Origin: G958296245 sp963664035
Lineage (GTDB): Bacteria; Chloroflexota; Dehalococcoidia; Lucifugimonadales; G958296245
Assembly (NCBI GenBank): GCA_963664035.2
Contig: OY760867.2
Coordinates: 3,410,001-3,474,000 of the forward strand
Length of the DNA stretch: 64,000 nt
Direction: 5' to 3'
Position 1 is the stretch's first letter. Every line of letters starts with the position of its first letter. A model generated the notes under the pieces. The model was not told where the DNA came from. It was given only the letters and a program-made list of their open reading frames with translations, and ran no database searches. This document shows positions 50,269 through 57,963 of the stretch, in pieces. The position numbers and the translations under genes are program-made.

Positions 50269-50415
50269 CCCCAAATCCACCACCTCCAGGTTCAGAGCCA
50301 TATCTATCGGCCATCACCCCGTAGGGGCTATCAGCGCATTCCGTAGGGGCTGGTTTCAAACCAGCCCTCCCCCTTGCCGTAGAGCGTCACCGCCATTTAG
50401 GTGGGGATTTTGGGG
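50269..50415. repeat. MITE-like dispersed repeat with IS1380-type ends
   Basis: Left end CCCCAAATCCACCACCT; right end, reverse-complemented, CCCCAAAATCCCCACCTAA. These resemble the inverted repeats of the IS1380 copies (CCCAGATCCACCACCTAG and CCCCGATTCCCCACCTAG). The inside has the CATATCTATCGGCCATCACC block, a GGCTGGTTTCAAACCAGCC palindrome and the TAGAGCGTCACCGCCATT block shared with 6732-6828, 55722-56094 and 56426-56488. The most complete copy in the window. Confidence 0.65.
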
Positions 50416-50537
50416 CAGCAGCCAGGCTCACTCTATAATGGGTGCCACGCATGACGTCATCTTGGGGCAGAAGGCGGTTGACAGGAGTTGTGTGGATAGC
50501 CCAATATCTTGGTAAGACTCGATAACAAGAGACGCCC

Positions 50538-50807
50538 ATGCCGCGAACGACCAAGACCATCACCTTCTCGTTGCCGCCGGAGATGGCGGACCGGGTGGAC
50601 GAGGCGATGAAGCGGCAGGGACAGTCCAGGAGCGAGTTCCTTCGGGAGGCAGTGCTCCGCTACATCGAGGAGTGCGAGTGGAGAGATCTGCTCAGGTACG
50701 GAGAGCAGAGGGTCAGGGAGAAGGGGATCGGTCCTGAAGACGTGGGCCGCCTGGTGGAAGAGTACCGGGCCGAGGTCGGCCCGTACACCCCGATCATGAC
50801 TGCCTGA
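50538..50807 (+). CDS. Ribbon-helix-helix (CopG-like) antitoxin, orphan
   Basis: 89 residues. The N-terminal RHH fold MPRTTKTITFSLPPEMADRV, then DEAMKRQGQSRSEFLREAVLRYIEE (about residues 22-46), and a C-terminal DVGRLVEEYRAE typical of antitoxins paired with PIN-domain toxins. No toxin follows: the 3' end overlaps the converging methyltransferase gene by 14 bases. So either a solitary regulator or a relic of a toxin-antitoxin pair. Confidence 0.82.
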   Translation: MPRTTKTITFSLPPEMADRVDEAMKRQGQSRSEFLREAVLRYIEECEWRDLLRYGEQRVREKGIGPEDVGRLVEEYRAEVGPYTPIMTA

Positions 50808-52092
50808 CCTCCACGACCGACTCGTACAGGCTGGCGGAATTGCCGGGGCCGGCGCGCACGCTGGAGTTTATGATGCTGTTGCCGACGCGGGCGGCGCGGG
50901 GGGTGTGGACGCCCGCCACGGTCAGTCCGTGCCGCTGGGCAATCGCGGCCAGGAACCTGTCGGTCGGCACGTGTACGCCCTGCACGATGCTGTTGCCGAT
51001 CACGACCAGGGCCGTCGCGCCGGGGCGCAGACACCACTTCACGCCGGAGGCGAACCTGACGCAATCGTTCATGTAGGTCGTGACGTAGTTGGCCCAGCCC
51101 CGTCCCCCGTAGATGCCGCGGTCCGGATTGCGCGCCCGGATCGCGTCCAACGTGCGCCTGATCTCCCGGTCGGTGATGGACGGGTCCAGCTCGACGTGTT
51201 CGCGATCCCGCGCCCGCTGCCAGTAGGTGCCGAAGTTCTCGGACTCCAGCCGCTTCATATCGTCCGGCGACTCGCAGAACCCAAGCCAGTACAGGTGGGG
51301 GCGCGTGTTCCGGGTGTAGTGGTAGTTGTTGGCGTACGGCGGCGACGTGACGAGCAGGTCGACGCTTCCCTGGTCGAGCATCTTGTAGCCGTCGAAGAAC
51401 GACCGCGCGTGGACGCGCCCGTCGGAGTGCTCGCCCCGCTTCCTTGCCCCGCGATACCATTCGGCGTCGTCCGCCATCTGGGACAGCTTGGCGGCCACGG
51501 TTGCCGCGACGGGATGGTCCTCGACCCCGGCCCGGCCAGCCGCCCGCCGCCGCCCGAGACTCGGCTCATACGAGTAGTTGGAGTATTCGACCATCGTGGA
51601 GGCGAACGCCAGCCGCAGCATCTCCACGACCCGCTCGTCCGACTGGCGCCGCATGAAGTCCTGGAGCAGAAGTACCTTCCGTTCCACCGACGGGCTATAG
51701 AACGGCGAGCGGGTGCGGAATCGTTCGGGGGTCGCGGCTTCCGGCTTTGCGCCGTTCGCCTCGACCGTGTAGGCGTGGACCCATAGGGCTTGGGCCGCGT
51801 CGCGCAATGCGTCGGGAGAGACCCGATGGGCGCCGAGCTTGAGCCGAGCCGCAAAGGCGGCGTACGGGTTGATCTCGAACCCGATTGCCTCGTGGCCGGC
51901 GAGGTCCGCCTCCACGAGCGTCGTCCCGACGCCGGCGAACGGGTCCAGCACGGTCTGCCGATGCCCGGCGGCGTATGTTGATATCGCGTCTTCGATGAAG
52001 TGCTTCGAGAATCCGGCAATCCAGGGCACCCACCGGTGAACGGGCGCGGACCGGTTCGCGGCAAACGCGGGATCGCGGAATCCGGCAGGCAT
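50794..52092 (-). CDS. DNA methyltransferase with DPFAGVG and TSPPY motifs
   Basis: About 432 residues from ATG 52092 (reads MPAGFRDPAFAANRSAPVHR; a GGGAGGGA ribosome-binding site precedes). Motif I TVLDPFAGVGTTLVEADLAG (about residues 47-66) and motif IV DLLVTSPPYANNYHYTR (about 246-262), as in the enzyme at 26894. Amino-methyltransferase on DNA (N6-A or N4-C) is likely; specificity unknown. No restriction gene is next to it, so it may be an orphan modification enzyme. Two such enzymes in 64 kb is notable. Confidence 0.85.
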   Translation of the reverse strand: MPAGFRDPAFAANRSAPVHRWVPWIAGFSKHFIEDAISTYAAGHRQTVLDPFAGVGTTLVEADLAGHEAIGFEINPYAAFAARLKLGAHRVSPDALRDAAQALWVHAYTVEANGAKPEAATPERFRTRSPFYSPSVERKVLLLQDFMRRQSDERVVEMLRLAFASTMVEYSNYSYEPSLGRRRAAGRAGVEDHPVAATVAAKLSQMADDAEWYRGARKRGEHSDGRVHARSFFDGYKMLDQGSVDLLVTSPPYANNYHYTRNTRPHLYWLGFCESPDDMKRLESENFGTYWQRARDREHVELDPSITDREIRRTLDAIRARNPDRGIYGGRGWANYVTTYMNDCVRFASGVKWCLRPGATALVVIGNSIVQGVHVPTDRFLAAIAQRHGLTVAGVHTPRAARVGNSIINSSVRAGPGNSASLYESVVEVRQS

Positions 52093-52289
52093 CGTCCCTC
52101 CCTGTAGTATGCTGGGCCAGCGGCCCACGGCGCCGCCCGACCTTCGCAATTTCGCCCATCAGTCCGTCGATGTCAAGGGCCGTATCGCGGTAATCATCGG
52201 CCGTGGACGTTCTATCATCGGCGGTGGACAGCCGGTCGCGTCCGGCTGTACCATGAACGCGGTACGATACTACGATTTGGAGGTGCAGC

Positions 52290-52691
52290 GTGATTGCCTT
52301 GAAGCGCTTGGTAGCCGTCTTGATGCTCCTGGTGGCCGCGGCGGTGGCCGTGCATTTCCTCGCCACGCAGTTCTACGACCCCACGCTGGAGGGCGCCGGG
52401 ACCACCGTGTGGAATGTCCTCGATCCGTTGATGGTGCTGGGGGTCATAGTGGTGCTGATCGACGCCTTCGCCCGGAAGCGGCGGCTGCCCGGCGGCGCGG
52501 CCGTGGACAGGGAGTACCTGGAGTCCAACTTCACCTTCTACTTCTCGGCGGCGCTGCTCCTCCTGCTTCTCTGGAACTGGTTGGGTTTCGCGTTGGTGGA
52601 TCCCAAGAACGACCAGCCCCTGGTGTGGATGTTCATCGACGCCGTGCTCCCGCTGCTGTTGGCCTCCGGCGGCGTCCGGATGCTGCGCTAG
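52290..52691 (+). CDS. Small membrane protein, paralogue of 55201-55611
   Basis: 133 residues from GTG 52290, with GGAGG seven to eight bases upstream. Four hydrophobic segments. No known family. It matches the protein encoded at 55201-55611 in layout: an initial helix and FYDPTLEG-/FYEDALD-type loop, VWNVLDPLMVLGV / VWHVLNWFMALGI, then a Phe/Tyr-rich pair of helices with a central WNW. The two flank the solute-binding protein on opposite strands. Confidence 0.65.
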   Translation: MIALKRLVAVLMLLVAAAVAVHFLATQFYDPTLEGAGTTVWNVLDPLMVLGVIVVLIDAFARKRRLPGGAAVDREYLESNFTFYFSAALLLLLLWNWLGFALVDPKNDQPLVWMFIDAVLPLLLASGGVRMLR

Positions 52692-52724
52692 CAGCCGGAA
52701 CAGGCCGGATAGCGGCAGGTCGCG

Positions 52725-54479
52725 ATGCCCGCCTTCCTGAGGCTCGCCCCCGTCCTGGCCCTGCTGTTGCTGCTTGCAGCCTGCGGAGACTCCGGGGAGG
52801 AGCCGGCCGCGGCTCCCCCCGCCTCCCCGACGACCGAGGCGCAGGCAGCGGACGAAGAGAAGGTGCTGACCATTCTCTACTGGCAGGCGCCCACCATTCC
52901 AAACCCATACCTGTCGAGCGGCTACAAGGACACGGACGCGGGCGCGGTCACGCTGGAGCCGTTGGCGAAGTACGACCCGGAGGGCAAGCTCATACCCGCG
53001 CTGGCCGCCGAGGTCCCGACGCTGGAGAACGGCGGCTTCGCCCAGGACCTCACGTCGATTACGTGGAAGCTGAGAGAGGGGCTGAAGTGGTCGGACGGCA
53101 GCGGCGTTACGGTGGAGGACGTCGTATTCACGTGGCGCTACTGCTCGAATGAAGAGACCGGATGCACGAGCGAGGGCTCGTTCGACGGCATCGCTTCCGT
53201 GGAGGACGCCGGCGGCCTGAGCGTCAAGATCACATTCGACGCGCCGACGCCATATCCGTACAACGCCTTCGTCGGCGCCGGAAACCCCATCATCAGCCGG
53301 GAGCAGTTCGCCGGCTGCGTCGGCGCGGCCGCGGCGGGCTGCCAGGAGCAGAACGCCGCACCGCTCGGCACCGGCCCCTACCGCATCGTCGCCTTCGAGG
53401 CCAACGACCAGGCCTTATACGAGCGCAACCCCTTCTACCGCGGCGGTGCGCCCTACTTCGACAGGGTCGTGATGAAGGGCGGCGGCGACGCCGTTTCGGC
53501 GGCCAGGGCCGTGCTGGAGGCGGGCGAAGCCGACTACGCCTGGAACCTTCAGGTGGAGCCCGAGGTGCTGGCCGAGATGGAGGCGAAGGGACGCGGCAAG
53601 GTGGTCTCCGCCTTCTCCAGCTCCGTGGAGCGCATAATCCTGAACCAGACCAACGCGGACCCGGCGCTGGGCGATGACCGCTCCGAGTACCTAGACGGGC
53701 AGAATCCCCATCCCTTCCTGGGCTTCAAGCCTATTCGCCAAGCCATGTCGATGGCCATCGACCGCCGCCGGATATCCGAGCTCTACGGCTTCGCGGGGGA
53801 GCCGACCTGCAACATCGTCAACGGCCCCCCGGCGTACGTCTCGACGGCGAACGACGGGTGCCTGTCCCAGGACGTCGAGGGCGCCAAGAAGCTGCTGGAC
53901 GACAACGGCGTGGTCGACACGGACGGCGACGGCGTCCGCGAGCACGACGGCGTCCCCCTGCGGATCGTCTACCAGACCTCTACGAACTCCATCAGGCAGG
54001 AGACGCAGGCCCTCGTCCGCGAATGGTGGGGCCTGATAGGCATCGAGACCGAGCTGACCGACCACGACGCGAGCGTCTTCTTCGGGGGCGACCCGGTGGA
54101 TGACAAGGAGGCGTCGATTCGGAGGTTCTTCGCGGACGTGCAGATGTACACTTCGAGCACGGGGATAGACCCCCAGGAGTCGCTATCCGGCCTGCTGTGC
54201 AAGCATATCCCGACGCGAGAGGACAACTGGTCCCTGCCGAACGTCGCGCGGGCGTGCGACCCGGAGTACGACAGCCTATTCGCCACGCTCGAACGGACGC
54301 GGGCCGGCCCGGAGCGGGAGGCGCTGGTGAAGGAGCTGAACGACCTTCATGTGCGGAGCTACCACCAGATCCCGCTGGTGAACCGCGGGAGCGTCTCGGC
54401 GCGCCTGGACACGCTGAAGGGCGTCCGCATCAACGGCTGGGACAGCGAGATGTGGAATATCGCCGAGTGGCGGCGGTAA
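52725..54479 (+). CDS. ABC transporter substrate-binding lipoprotein, family 5 (peptide/nickel-type)
   Basis: 584 residues. The N-terminus MPAFLRLAPVLALLLLLAAC is a lipoprotein signal with a LAAC lipobox. The mature domain is a family 5 solute-binding protein: TSITWKLREGLKWSDGSGVTVEDVVFTW (about residues 104-131), LGTGPYRIVAFEANDQALYERNPFYRGG (about 215-242) and MSMAIDRRRI. It collects peptides, opines, sugars or similar for an ABC importer; no permease or ATPase genes are in the window. Located 33 bases after the small membrane protein gene. Confidence 0.92.
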   Translation: MPAFLRLAPVLALLLLLAACGDSGEEPAAAPPASPTTEAQAADEEKVLTILYWQAPTIPNPYLSSGYKDTDAGAVTLEPLAKYDPEGKLIPALAAEVPTLENGGFAQDLTSITWKLREGLKWSDGSGVTVEDVVFTWRYCSNEETGCTSEGSFDGIASVEDAGGLSVKITFDAPTPYPYNAFVGAGNPIISREQFAGCVGAAAAGCQEQNAAPLGTGPYRIVAFEANDQALYERNPFYRGGAPYFDRVVMKGGGDAVSAARAVLEAGEADYAWNLQVEPEVLAEMEAKGRGKVVSAFSSSVERIILNQTNADPALGDDRSEYLDGQNPHPFLGFKPIRQAMSMAIDRRRISELYGFAGEPTCNIVNGPPAYVSTANDGCLSQDVEGAKKLLDDNGVVDTDGDGVREHDGVPLRIVYQTSTNSIRQETQALVREWWGLIGIETELTDHDASVFFGGDPVDDKEASIRRFFADVQMYTSSTGIDPQESLSGLLCKHIPTREDNWSLPNVARACDPEYDSLFATLERTRAGPEREALVKELNDLHVRSYHQIPLVNRGSVSARLDTLKGVRINGWDSEMWNIAEWRR

Positions 54480-54533
54480 GGGGGCCTGGATCCAGAAAAC
54501 TAGTGCTCCAACATTGTTGAAATGATGGCTAAC

Positions 54534-54635
54534 CTTGAATCCCCTCCCCCATTTTGGGGGAGGGTTAGGTAATCGTCGGTTGTGACGGAGACTCCGAGAC
54601 TTGAATCCCCTCCCCCATTTTGGGGGAGGGTTAGG
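54534..54635. repeat. Two direct copies of a hairpin repeat between converging genes
   Basis: The 36-base unit CTTGAATCCCCTCCCCCATT and onwards to GGGTTAGG occurs at 54534-54569 and 54600-54635. Each holds a perfect palindrome CCCTCCCCCA-TTT-TGGGGGAGGG. Position between two converging genes fits a bidirectional terminator, though T-runs are absent. Confidence 0.75.
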
Positions 54636-54697
54636 GTGGGGGCGCCGCTGCCCCGCGCAGTATTCTCTCCACCCTTCATTGCTAGGTTGTCGGTCCA

Positions 54698-55204
54698 CTA
54701 GCGCTCGTACCAGCCGGAGGCGAATATCAGGCCGTCGTATCTGACCGCCCAGGTGTGCTTCCGGTCGTTCTCACTCGTTTCCGGGTTCAGGATGACGTAG
54801 TCGACCCAGCGGCCGTCCTCAGTGGCGCCAAGCAAGTCGTCGCCGTAGAAGTACCCGGCCGCGTCTATGCGCAGGCTTGGGTTCCGGTTCCTGAAAATCT
54901 CGTTGTGGTGGGCGATGGTGTAGCCGTTGCCGTCGATAATGAAGACGTACCACTCGCTGTCGACACTCTCGATGCTGTTGTAGTAGTCGACCGTCGCCTG
55001 CAGGCCGTCCCGCTTGTAGCGCTGGATGGCGTCCTCGACCACGGCCTTGGTGTAGGCGCCGGGCTCGTCTTTGGTCGGCGCGGGCTTTTCGGTCGTAGGC
55101 GCCTCGCCGGTCAGCGCGATGACCGCGACGGCCAAGGACGCGACGGACACCAGCAGGGCTGTGGCGGCCAGTGCGACAGCTATTCTCGGAGATGTTAGGG
55201 TCAC
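54698..55204 (-). CDS. Cache-domain protein, membrane-anchored
   Basis: 168 residues from GTG 55204, which overlaps the stop of the upstream gene (GTGA), so translation is coupled. One N-terminal membrane segment (IAVALAATALLVSVASLAVAVIAL, about residues 6-29) is followed by a Thr/Pro linker and a Cache-like sensory domain with VEDAIQRYKRDGLQATVDYYN and DSEWYVFIIDGNGYTIAHH. Small-molecule binding outside the membrane is expected; no signalling domain is attached. Confidence 0.7.
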   Translation of the reverse strand: MTLTSPRIAVALAATALLVSVASLAVAVIALTGEAPTTEKPAPTKDEPGAYTKAVVEDAIQRYKRDGLQATVDYYNSIESVDSEWYVFIIDGNGYTIAHHNEIFRNRNPSLRIDAAGYFYGDDLLGATEDGRWVDYVILNPETSENDRKHTWAVRYDGLIFASGWYER

Positions 55205-55611
55205 TCGCCGGGGCTGTCCTTCCAGAGGCGGGCGCTGAGGGCGCCGAGAAGCATGACGAACGTCGTGTTTATGATCACCCAGAAGTAGCCGCGGTTCTGG
55301 CTCTGCCCTCCCTCGCCCGCGGTGAGGTCGTCGAACCAGTTCCAGGAGAACAGTATGGCGAGCGTCGCCGCGGCGTAGAAGGCGGCGTCGGCGCCGGCGC
55401 TGCCCCTGGCGTCCGGGTCGGCCTCTCTCCTGTGTACGTAGGTGACCGCCAGCGCGAGCACGATGCCGAGGGCCATGAACCAGTTGAGCACGTGCCATAC
55501 TGAGATGACGTCCAGGGCGTCCTCGTAGAACGGGCTCAAGACGAAGTGGAACAGGACCACGGCGGCCAAGAGGCCGAGGACGACGGAGAGCGGCTTCCTG
55601 AGCGTCTGCAC
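55201..55611 (-). CDS. Small membrane protein, paralogue of 52290-52691
   Basis: 136 residues from GTG 55611 (AAGGAG nine bases upstream); the frame upstream of that lacks support. Four hydrophobic segments with the same layout as 52290-52691, including VISVWHVLNWFMALGIVLAL and FSWNWFDDLTA. Unknown function. It forms a coupled two-gene operon with the cache protein. Confidence 0.65.
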   Translation of the reverse strand: MQTLRKPLSVVLGLLAAVVLFHFVLSPFYEDALDVISVWHVLNWFMALGIVLALAVTYVHRREADPDARGSAGADAAFYAAATLAILFSWNWFDDLTAGEGGQSQNRGYFWVIINTTFVMLLGALSARLWKDSPGE

Positions 55612-55721
55612 GTCTACTTCTCCTTTAGCTGCTGTTCGACCGGGCTGCGGCGCAAATCCGACTGAGCGCCTAATTGGTAGCACACGCCCCAGGCGGGCGT
55701 CAATCGCGGGAACCGTGCCGA

Positions 55722-56094
55722 CCCAAATCCTCCACCTCCACGTTCAGCGCCATATCTATCGGCCATCACCCCGTAGGGGCTGGTTTCCCGTAGGGGCTGG
55801 TTTCCCGTAGGGGCTGGTTTCCCGTAGGGGCTGGTTTCCCGTAGGGGCTGGTTTCCCGTAGGGGCTGGTTTCCCGTAGGGGCTGGTTTCCCGTAGGGGCT
55901 GGTTTCCCGTAGGGGCTGGTTTCCCGTAGGGGCTGGTTTCCCGTAGGGGCTGGTTTCCCGTAGGGGCTGGTTTCCCGTAGGGGCTGGTTTCCCGTAGGGG
56001 CTGGTTTCCCGTAGGGGCTGGTTTCCCGTAGGGGCTGGTTTCCCGTAGGGGCTGGTTTCAAACCAGCCCTCCCCCTGCCATAGAGCGTCACCGG
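55722..56094. repeat. Dispersed repeat expanded by a 17 x 17-bp minisatellite
   Basis: Starts with the IS1380-type end CCCAAATCCTCCACCTCC and the CATATCTATCGGCCATCACC block, like 50269-50415. Then 55770-56058 is exactly seventeen copies of CCCGTAGGGGCTGGTTT, followed by the CAAACCAGCCCTCCCC palindrome partner and the AGAGCGTCACCGG block. The right IS-like end is missing. Confidence 0.92.
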
Positions 56095-56244
56095 CCCTTG
56101 CCATTCGCAGAACGCGCGTGCTATACTCCCCCCATGCACCACCCCGCACATACCGAGCTGAGCGCAAGCAGCCTGCCTGCCCCTGGGACCGGCCATGCCG
56201 CGCCCTCGTCCGTTGACACCCGGCCCGGACACGGCAGCGGCCGA

Positions 56245-56371
56245 GTGTCTCATTCTGTCTCATTGCTGTCTCATTCTGTCTATTTCGCGTCTCATTTTGC
56301 CTTGTTCGTGTCTCCCCCTGTCTCACGGCCCATAGCTGAAAAAGACAAAAAGAGACAAAATGAGACACTTT
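56245..56371. repeat. TGTCTCATT-rich repeat cluster with inverted copies
   Basis: Several copies of TGTCTCATTCTGTCTCATT-like words (56245-56325) are followed by a complementary block AGAGACAAAATGAGACA near 56352-56368, so the region can fold on itself. Unknown origin. Confidence 0.55.
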
Positions 56372-56425
56372 CAAGGAAAATCGGGTAAAATTCGCTATCC
56401 TCTCATCGACCGGGCTGCTCGTCCG

Positions 56426-56488
56426 GCGCCATATCTACCAACCATCACCCTCCCTTACCGTAGAGCGTCACCGCCATTGGGAGATTTA
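56426..56488. repeat. Short copy of the dispersed repeat
   Basis: GCGCCATATCTACCAACCAT and TAGAGCGTCACCGCCATT blocks of the family at 50269-50415, with the centre deleted. Confidence 0.6.
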
Positions 56489-56607
56489 GGCCGTCCTAGG
56501 GCCTTTCCATTGTTGGAATAAAGTCGTACCGTCCGTTCGGCCTGAGCTTGTCGAAGGCCCGTCCCACGCGTATTGACCGCCGCCGGCGACGGGCCTACAA
56601 TGGCCGC

Positions 56608-57264
56608 ATGCGACTGCAGATCGACGGCAATCCGGACTACGGCCATCTCCGCGTCGGCTTGGACCCCGGCGAGCGCTTCCTCGCGGAGGGCGGCTCGATG
56701 ACGTGCATGGACACGGGGGTGGCGGTGAAGGCGCGTCTCCTCGGGGGCTTCCTGCGCGCGCTCGTGCGCAAGCTGACCGGCGGCGAGTCCCTCTTCGTCG
56801 GCGAGTACGCCGCCGACAACGGGGGCGAGGTCGTCTTCTCGCCCGCAAGCCCCGGCATGGTCGTCCAACGCGCCATGCGCGGAGACTCGATCACGCTGAC
56901 CGCCGGCTCCTTCTTCGCCTGTACGCCGGGCATAGAGCTGCGGACCAAGTTCGGCGGCATCCGGTCGCTCTTTTCGGGCGAGGGGCTCTTCTTCATGGAG
57001 TGCAGCGGCACGGGCGAGCTCTTCTTCAACTCATTCGGCAGCATCGTCGAGAAGGATATCGACGGCTCGTTCATCGTCGACACGAGCCACGTGGTCGCCT
57101 GGGAGCCGGGCCTCAGCTATTCCATACGCGGGATGGGAGGCATCAAGAGCACGCTGCTCTCCGGCGAAGGGCTGGTAATGGAGTTCTCCGGCAGGGGCAA
57201 GCTGTATCTCCAGACACGGACCATGCCAGGCATAGCCTCCTGGCTGACTCCGTTCGCGGCGTAG
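56608..57264 (+). CDS. AIM24/TIGR00266-family protein, tandem copy 1
   Basis: 218 residues from ATG 56608; the frame is open upstream from a TTG at 56548 but that part has no support. AIM24-family features are LDPGERFLAEGGSMTCMDTGV (about residues 17-37), KLTGGESLFVGEYAADNGGEVVFSP, and DGSFIVDTSHVVAWEPGLSYSI (about 147-168). The family forms beta-helical-like oligomers of unknown biochemical role. Three paralogues follow each other: gaps of 9 bases and an overlap of 1, clearly one operon. Confidence 0.88.
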   Translation: MRLQIDGNPDYGHLRVGLDPGERFLAEGGSMTCMDTGVAVKARLLGGFLRALVRKLTGGESLFVGEYAADNGGEVVFSPASPGMVVQRAMRGDSITLTAGSFFACTPGIELRTKFGGIRSLFSGEGLFFMECSGTGELFFNSFGSIVEKDIDGSFIVDTSHVVAWEPGLSYSIRGMGGIKSTLLSGEGLVMEFSGRGKLYLQTRTMPGIASWLTPFAA

Positions 57265-57273
57265 GCGGGTGAT

Positions 57274-57963
57274 ATGCAGGTAGAGGCAATACAGAGGGGA
57301 GCCTTCGGTTGGGCGCTGGTGAGGCTCGAACCGGGAGAGCGCTTCGTATCCGAGGCGGGCTCGATGTTCAGGGTCTCCAGCAACGTGGACATCGACGTCA
57401 CCACGCGCAGCAGGGGGGGCGGCGGCATCATGTCCGGGATCAAGCGCATGATCGCCGGCGAGAACTTCTTCTTCTCGACCTTCACGGTGGCCGACGACAA
57501 CCCGGCCGAGGTGGGGCTAGCGCCCAGGCTCCAGGGCGAGGTGGCGGTCATAGACTGCGACGGCCGGCGCCGGTGGGTCTGCGCGGGCGGCAGCTACCTG
57601 GGGTCGTCCCCGTATCTCGACGTAGACACGCAGTTCCAGGGGATCCGAGGGGTCCTATCCGGCGAATCGCTCTCCTTCCTGTCGGTCGAGGGGATCGGCC
57701 CCCTGGTCGTCAACGCCTTCGGGAAGATCACCGAGATAGAGGTCGACGGCGAGCTTACCGTGGACACCGGTCACGTGGTGGCCTTCGAGGACTCGCTGAC
57801 CTACTCGATCGGCAAGGCCGGGGGAAGCTGGGTACAGTCGTTCCTGACCTCGGAGGGGGTAACTCTCAGGTTCTCCGGCCAGGGCCGGCTGTACGTGCAG
57901 AGCCACAACCCGGACGAGTTCGGCAGGTCCGTCGGCCCGCTCCTGCCGCCCCGGAGGTCCTGA
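57274..57963 (+). CDS. AIM24/TIGR00266-family protein, tandem copy 2
   Basis: 229 residues. LEPGERFVSEAGSMFRVSSNVDI, RMIAGENFFFSTFTVAD, VAVIDCDGRRRWVCAGGSYLGSS and DGELTVDTGHVVAFEDSLTYSIG follow the same layout as copy 1. The most diverged of the three. Its TGA overlaps the ATG of copy 3. Confidence 0.88.
   Translation: MQVEAIQRGAFGWALVRLEPGERFVSEAGSMFRVSSNVDIDVTTRSRGGGGIMSGIKRMIAGENFFFSTFTVADDNPAEVGLAPRLQGEVAVIDCDGRRRWVCAGGSYLGSSPYLDVDTQFQGIRGVLSGESLSFLSVEGIGPLVVNAFGKITEIEVDGELTVDTGHVVAFEDSLTYSIGKAGGSWVQSFLTSEGVTLRFSGQGRLYVQSHNPDEFGRSVGPLLPPRRS

Larger units (their letters stand above)
49999..50537. other. Noncoding gap holding two MITE-like elements
   Basis: No gene. From left to right: promoter side of the LLM operon, a 123-bp element with 14-bp perfect terminal repeats (50132-50254), a 147-bp element with IS1380-like ends (50269-50415), then the upstream region of the RHH antitoxin gene. 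Confidence 0.6.
55612..56607. other. Almost 1 kb without a supported gene, full of repeats
   Basis: Holds the expanded dispersed repeat with a 17-bp minisatellite (55722-56094), a TGTCTCATT-rich region with inverted copies (56245-56371), a short copy of the dispersed repeat (56426-56488) and a small palindromic sequence CCGTTCGGCCTGAGCTTGTC (56533-56557). Long open frames here are repeat translations. Confidence 0.7.

Noticed and set aside
47231..50359. 1042-codon open frame on the minus strand
   Set aside because: Out-of-frame reading of pgi, tal and the LLM oxidoreductase genes, which have clear motifs in their own frames.
54698..55498. A 266-residue protein starting at 55498
   Set aside because: The first 98 codons are an out-of-frame reading of the small membrane protein gene; GTG 55204 overlapping the upstream stop is the natural start.
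55770..56058. CRISPR or a repeat-protein gene (about 200 codons on the minus strand)
   Set aside because: A 17-bp period without spacers is a minisatellite; because 17 is not a multiple of 3 every frame gives a repeating peptide, and no ribosome-binding site or family supports a gene.
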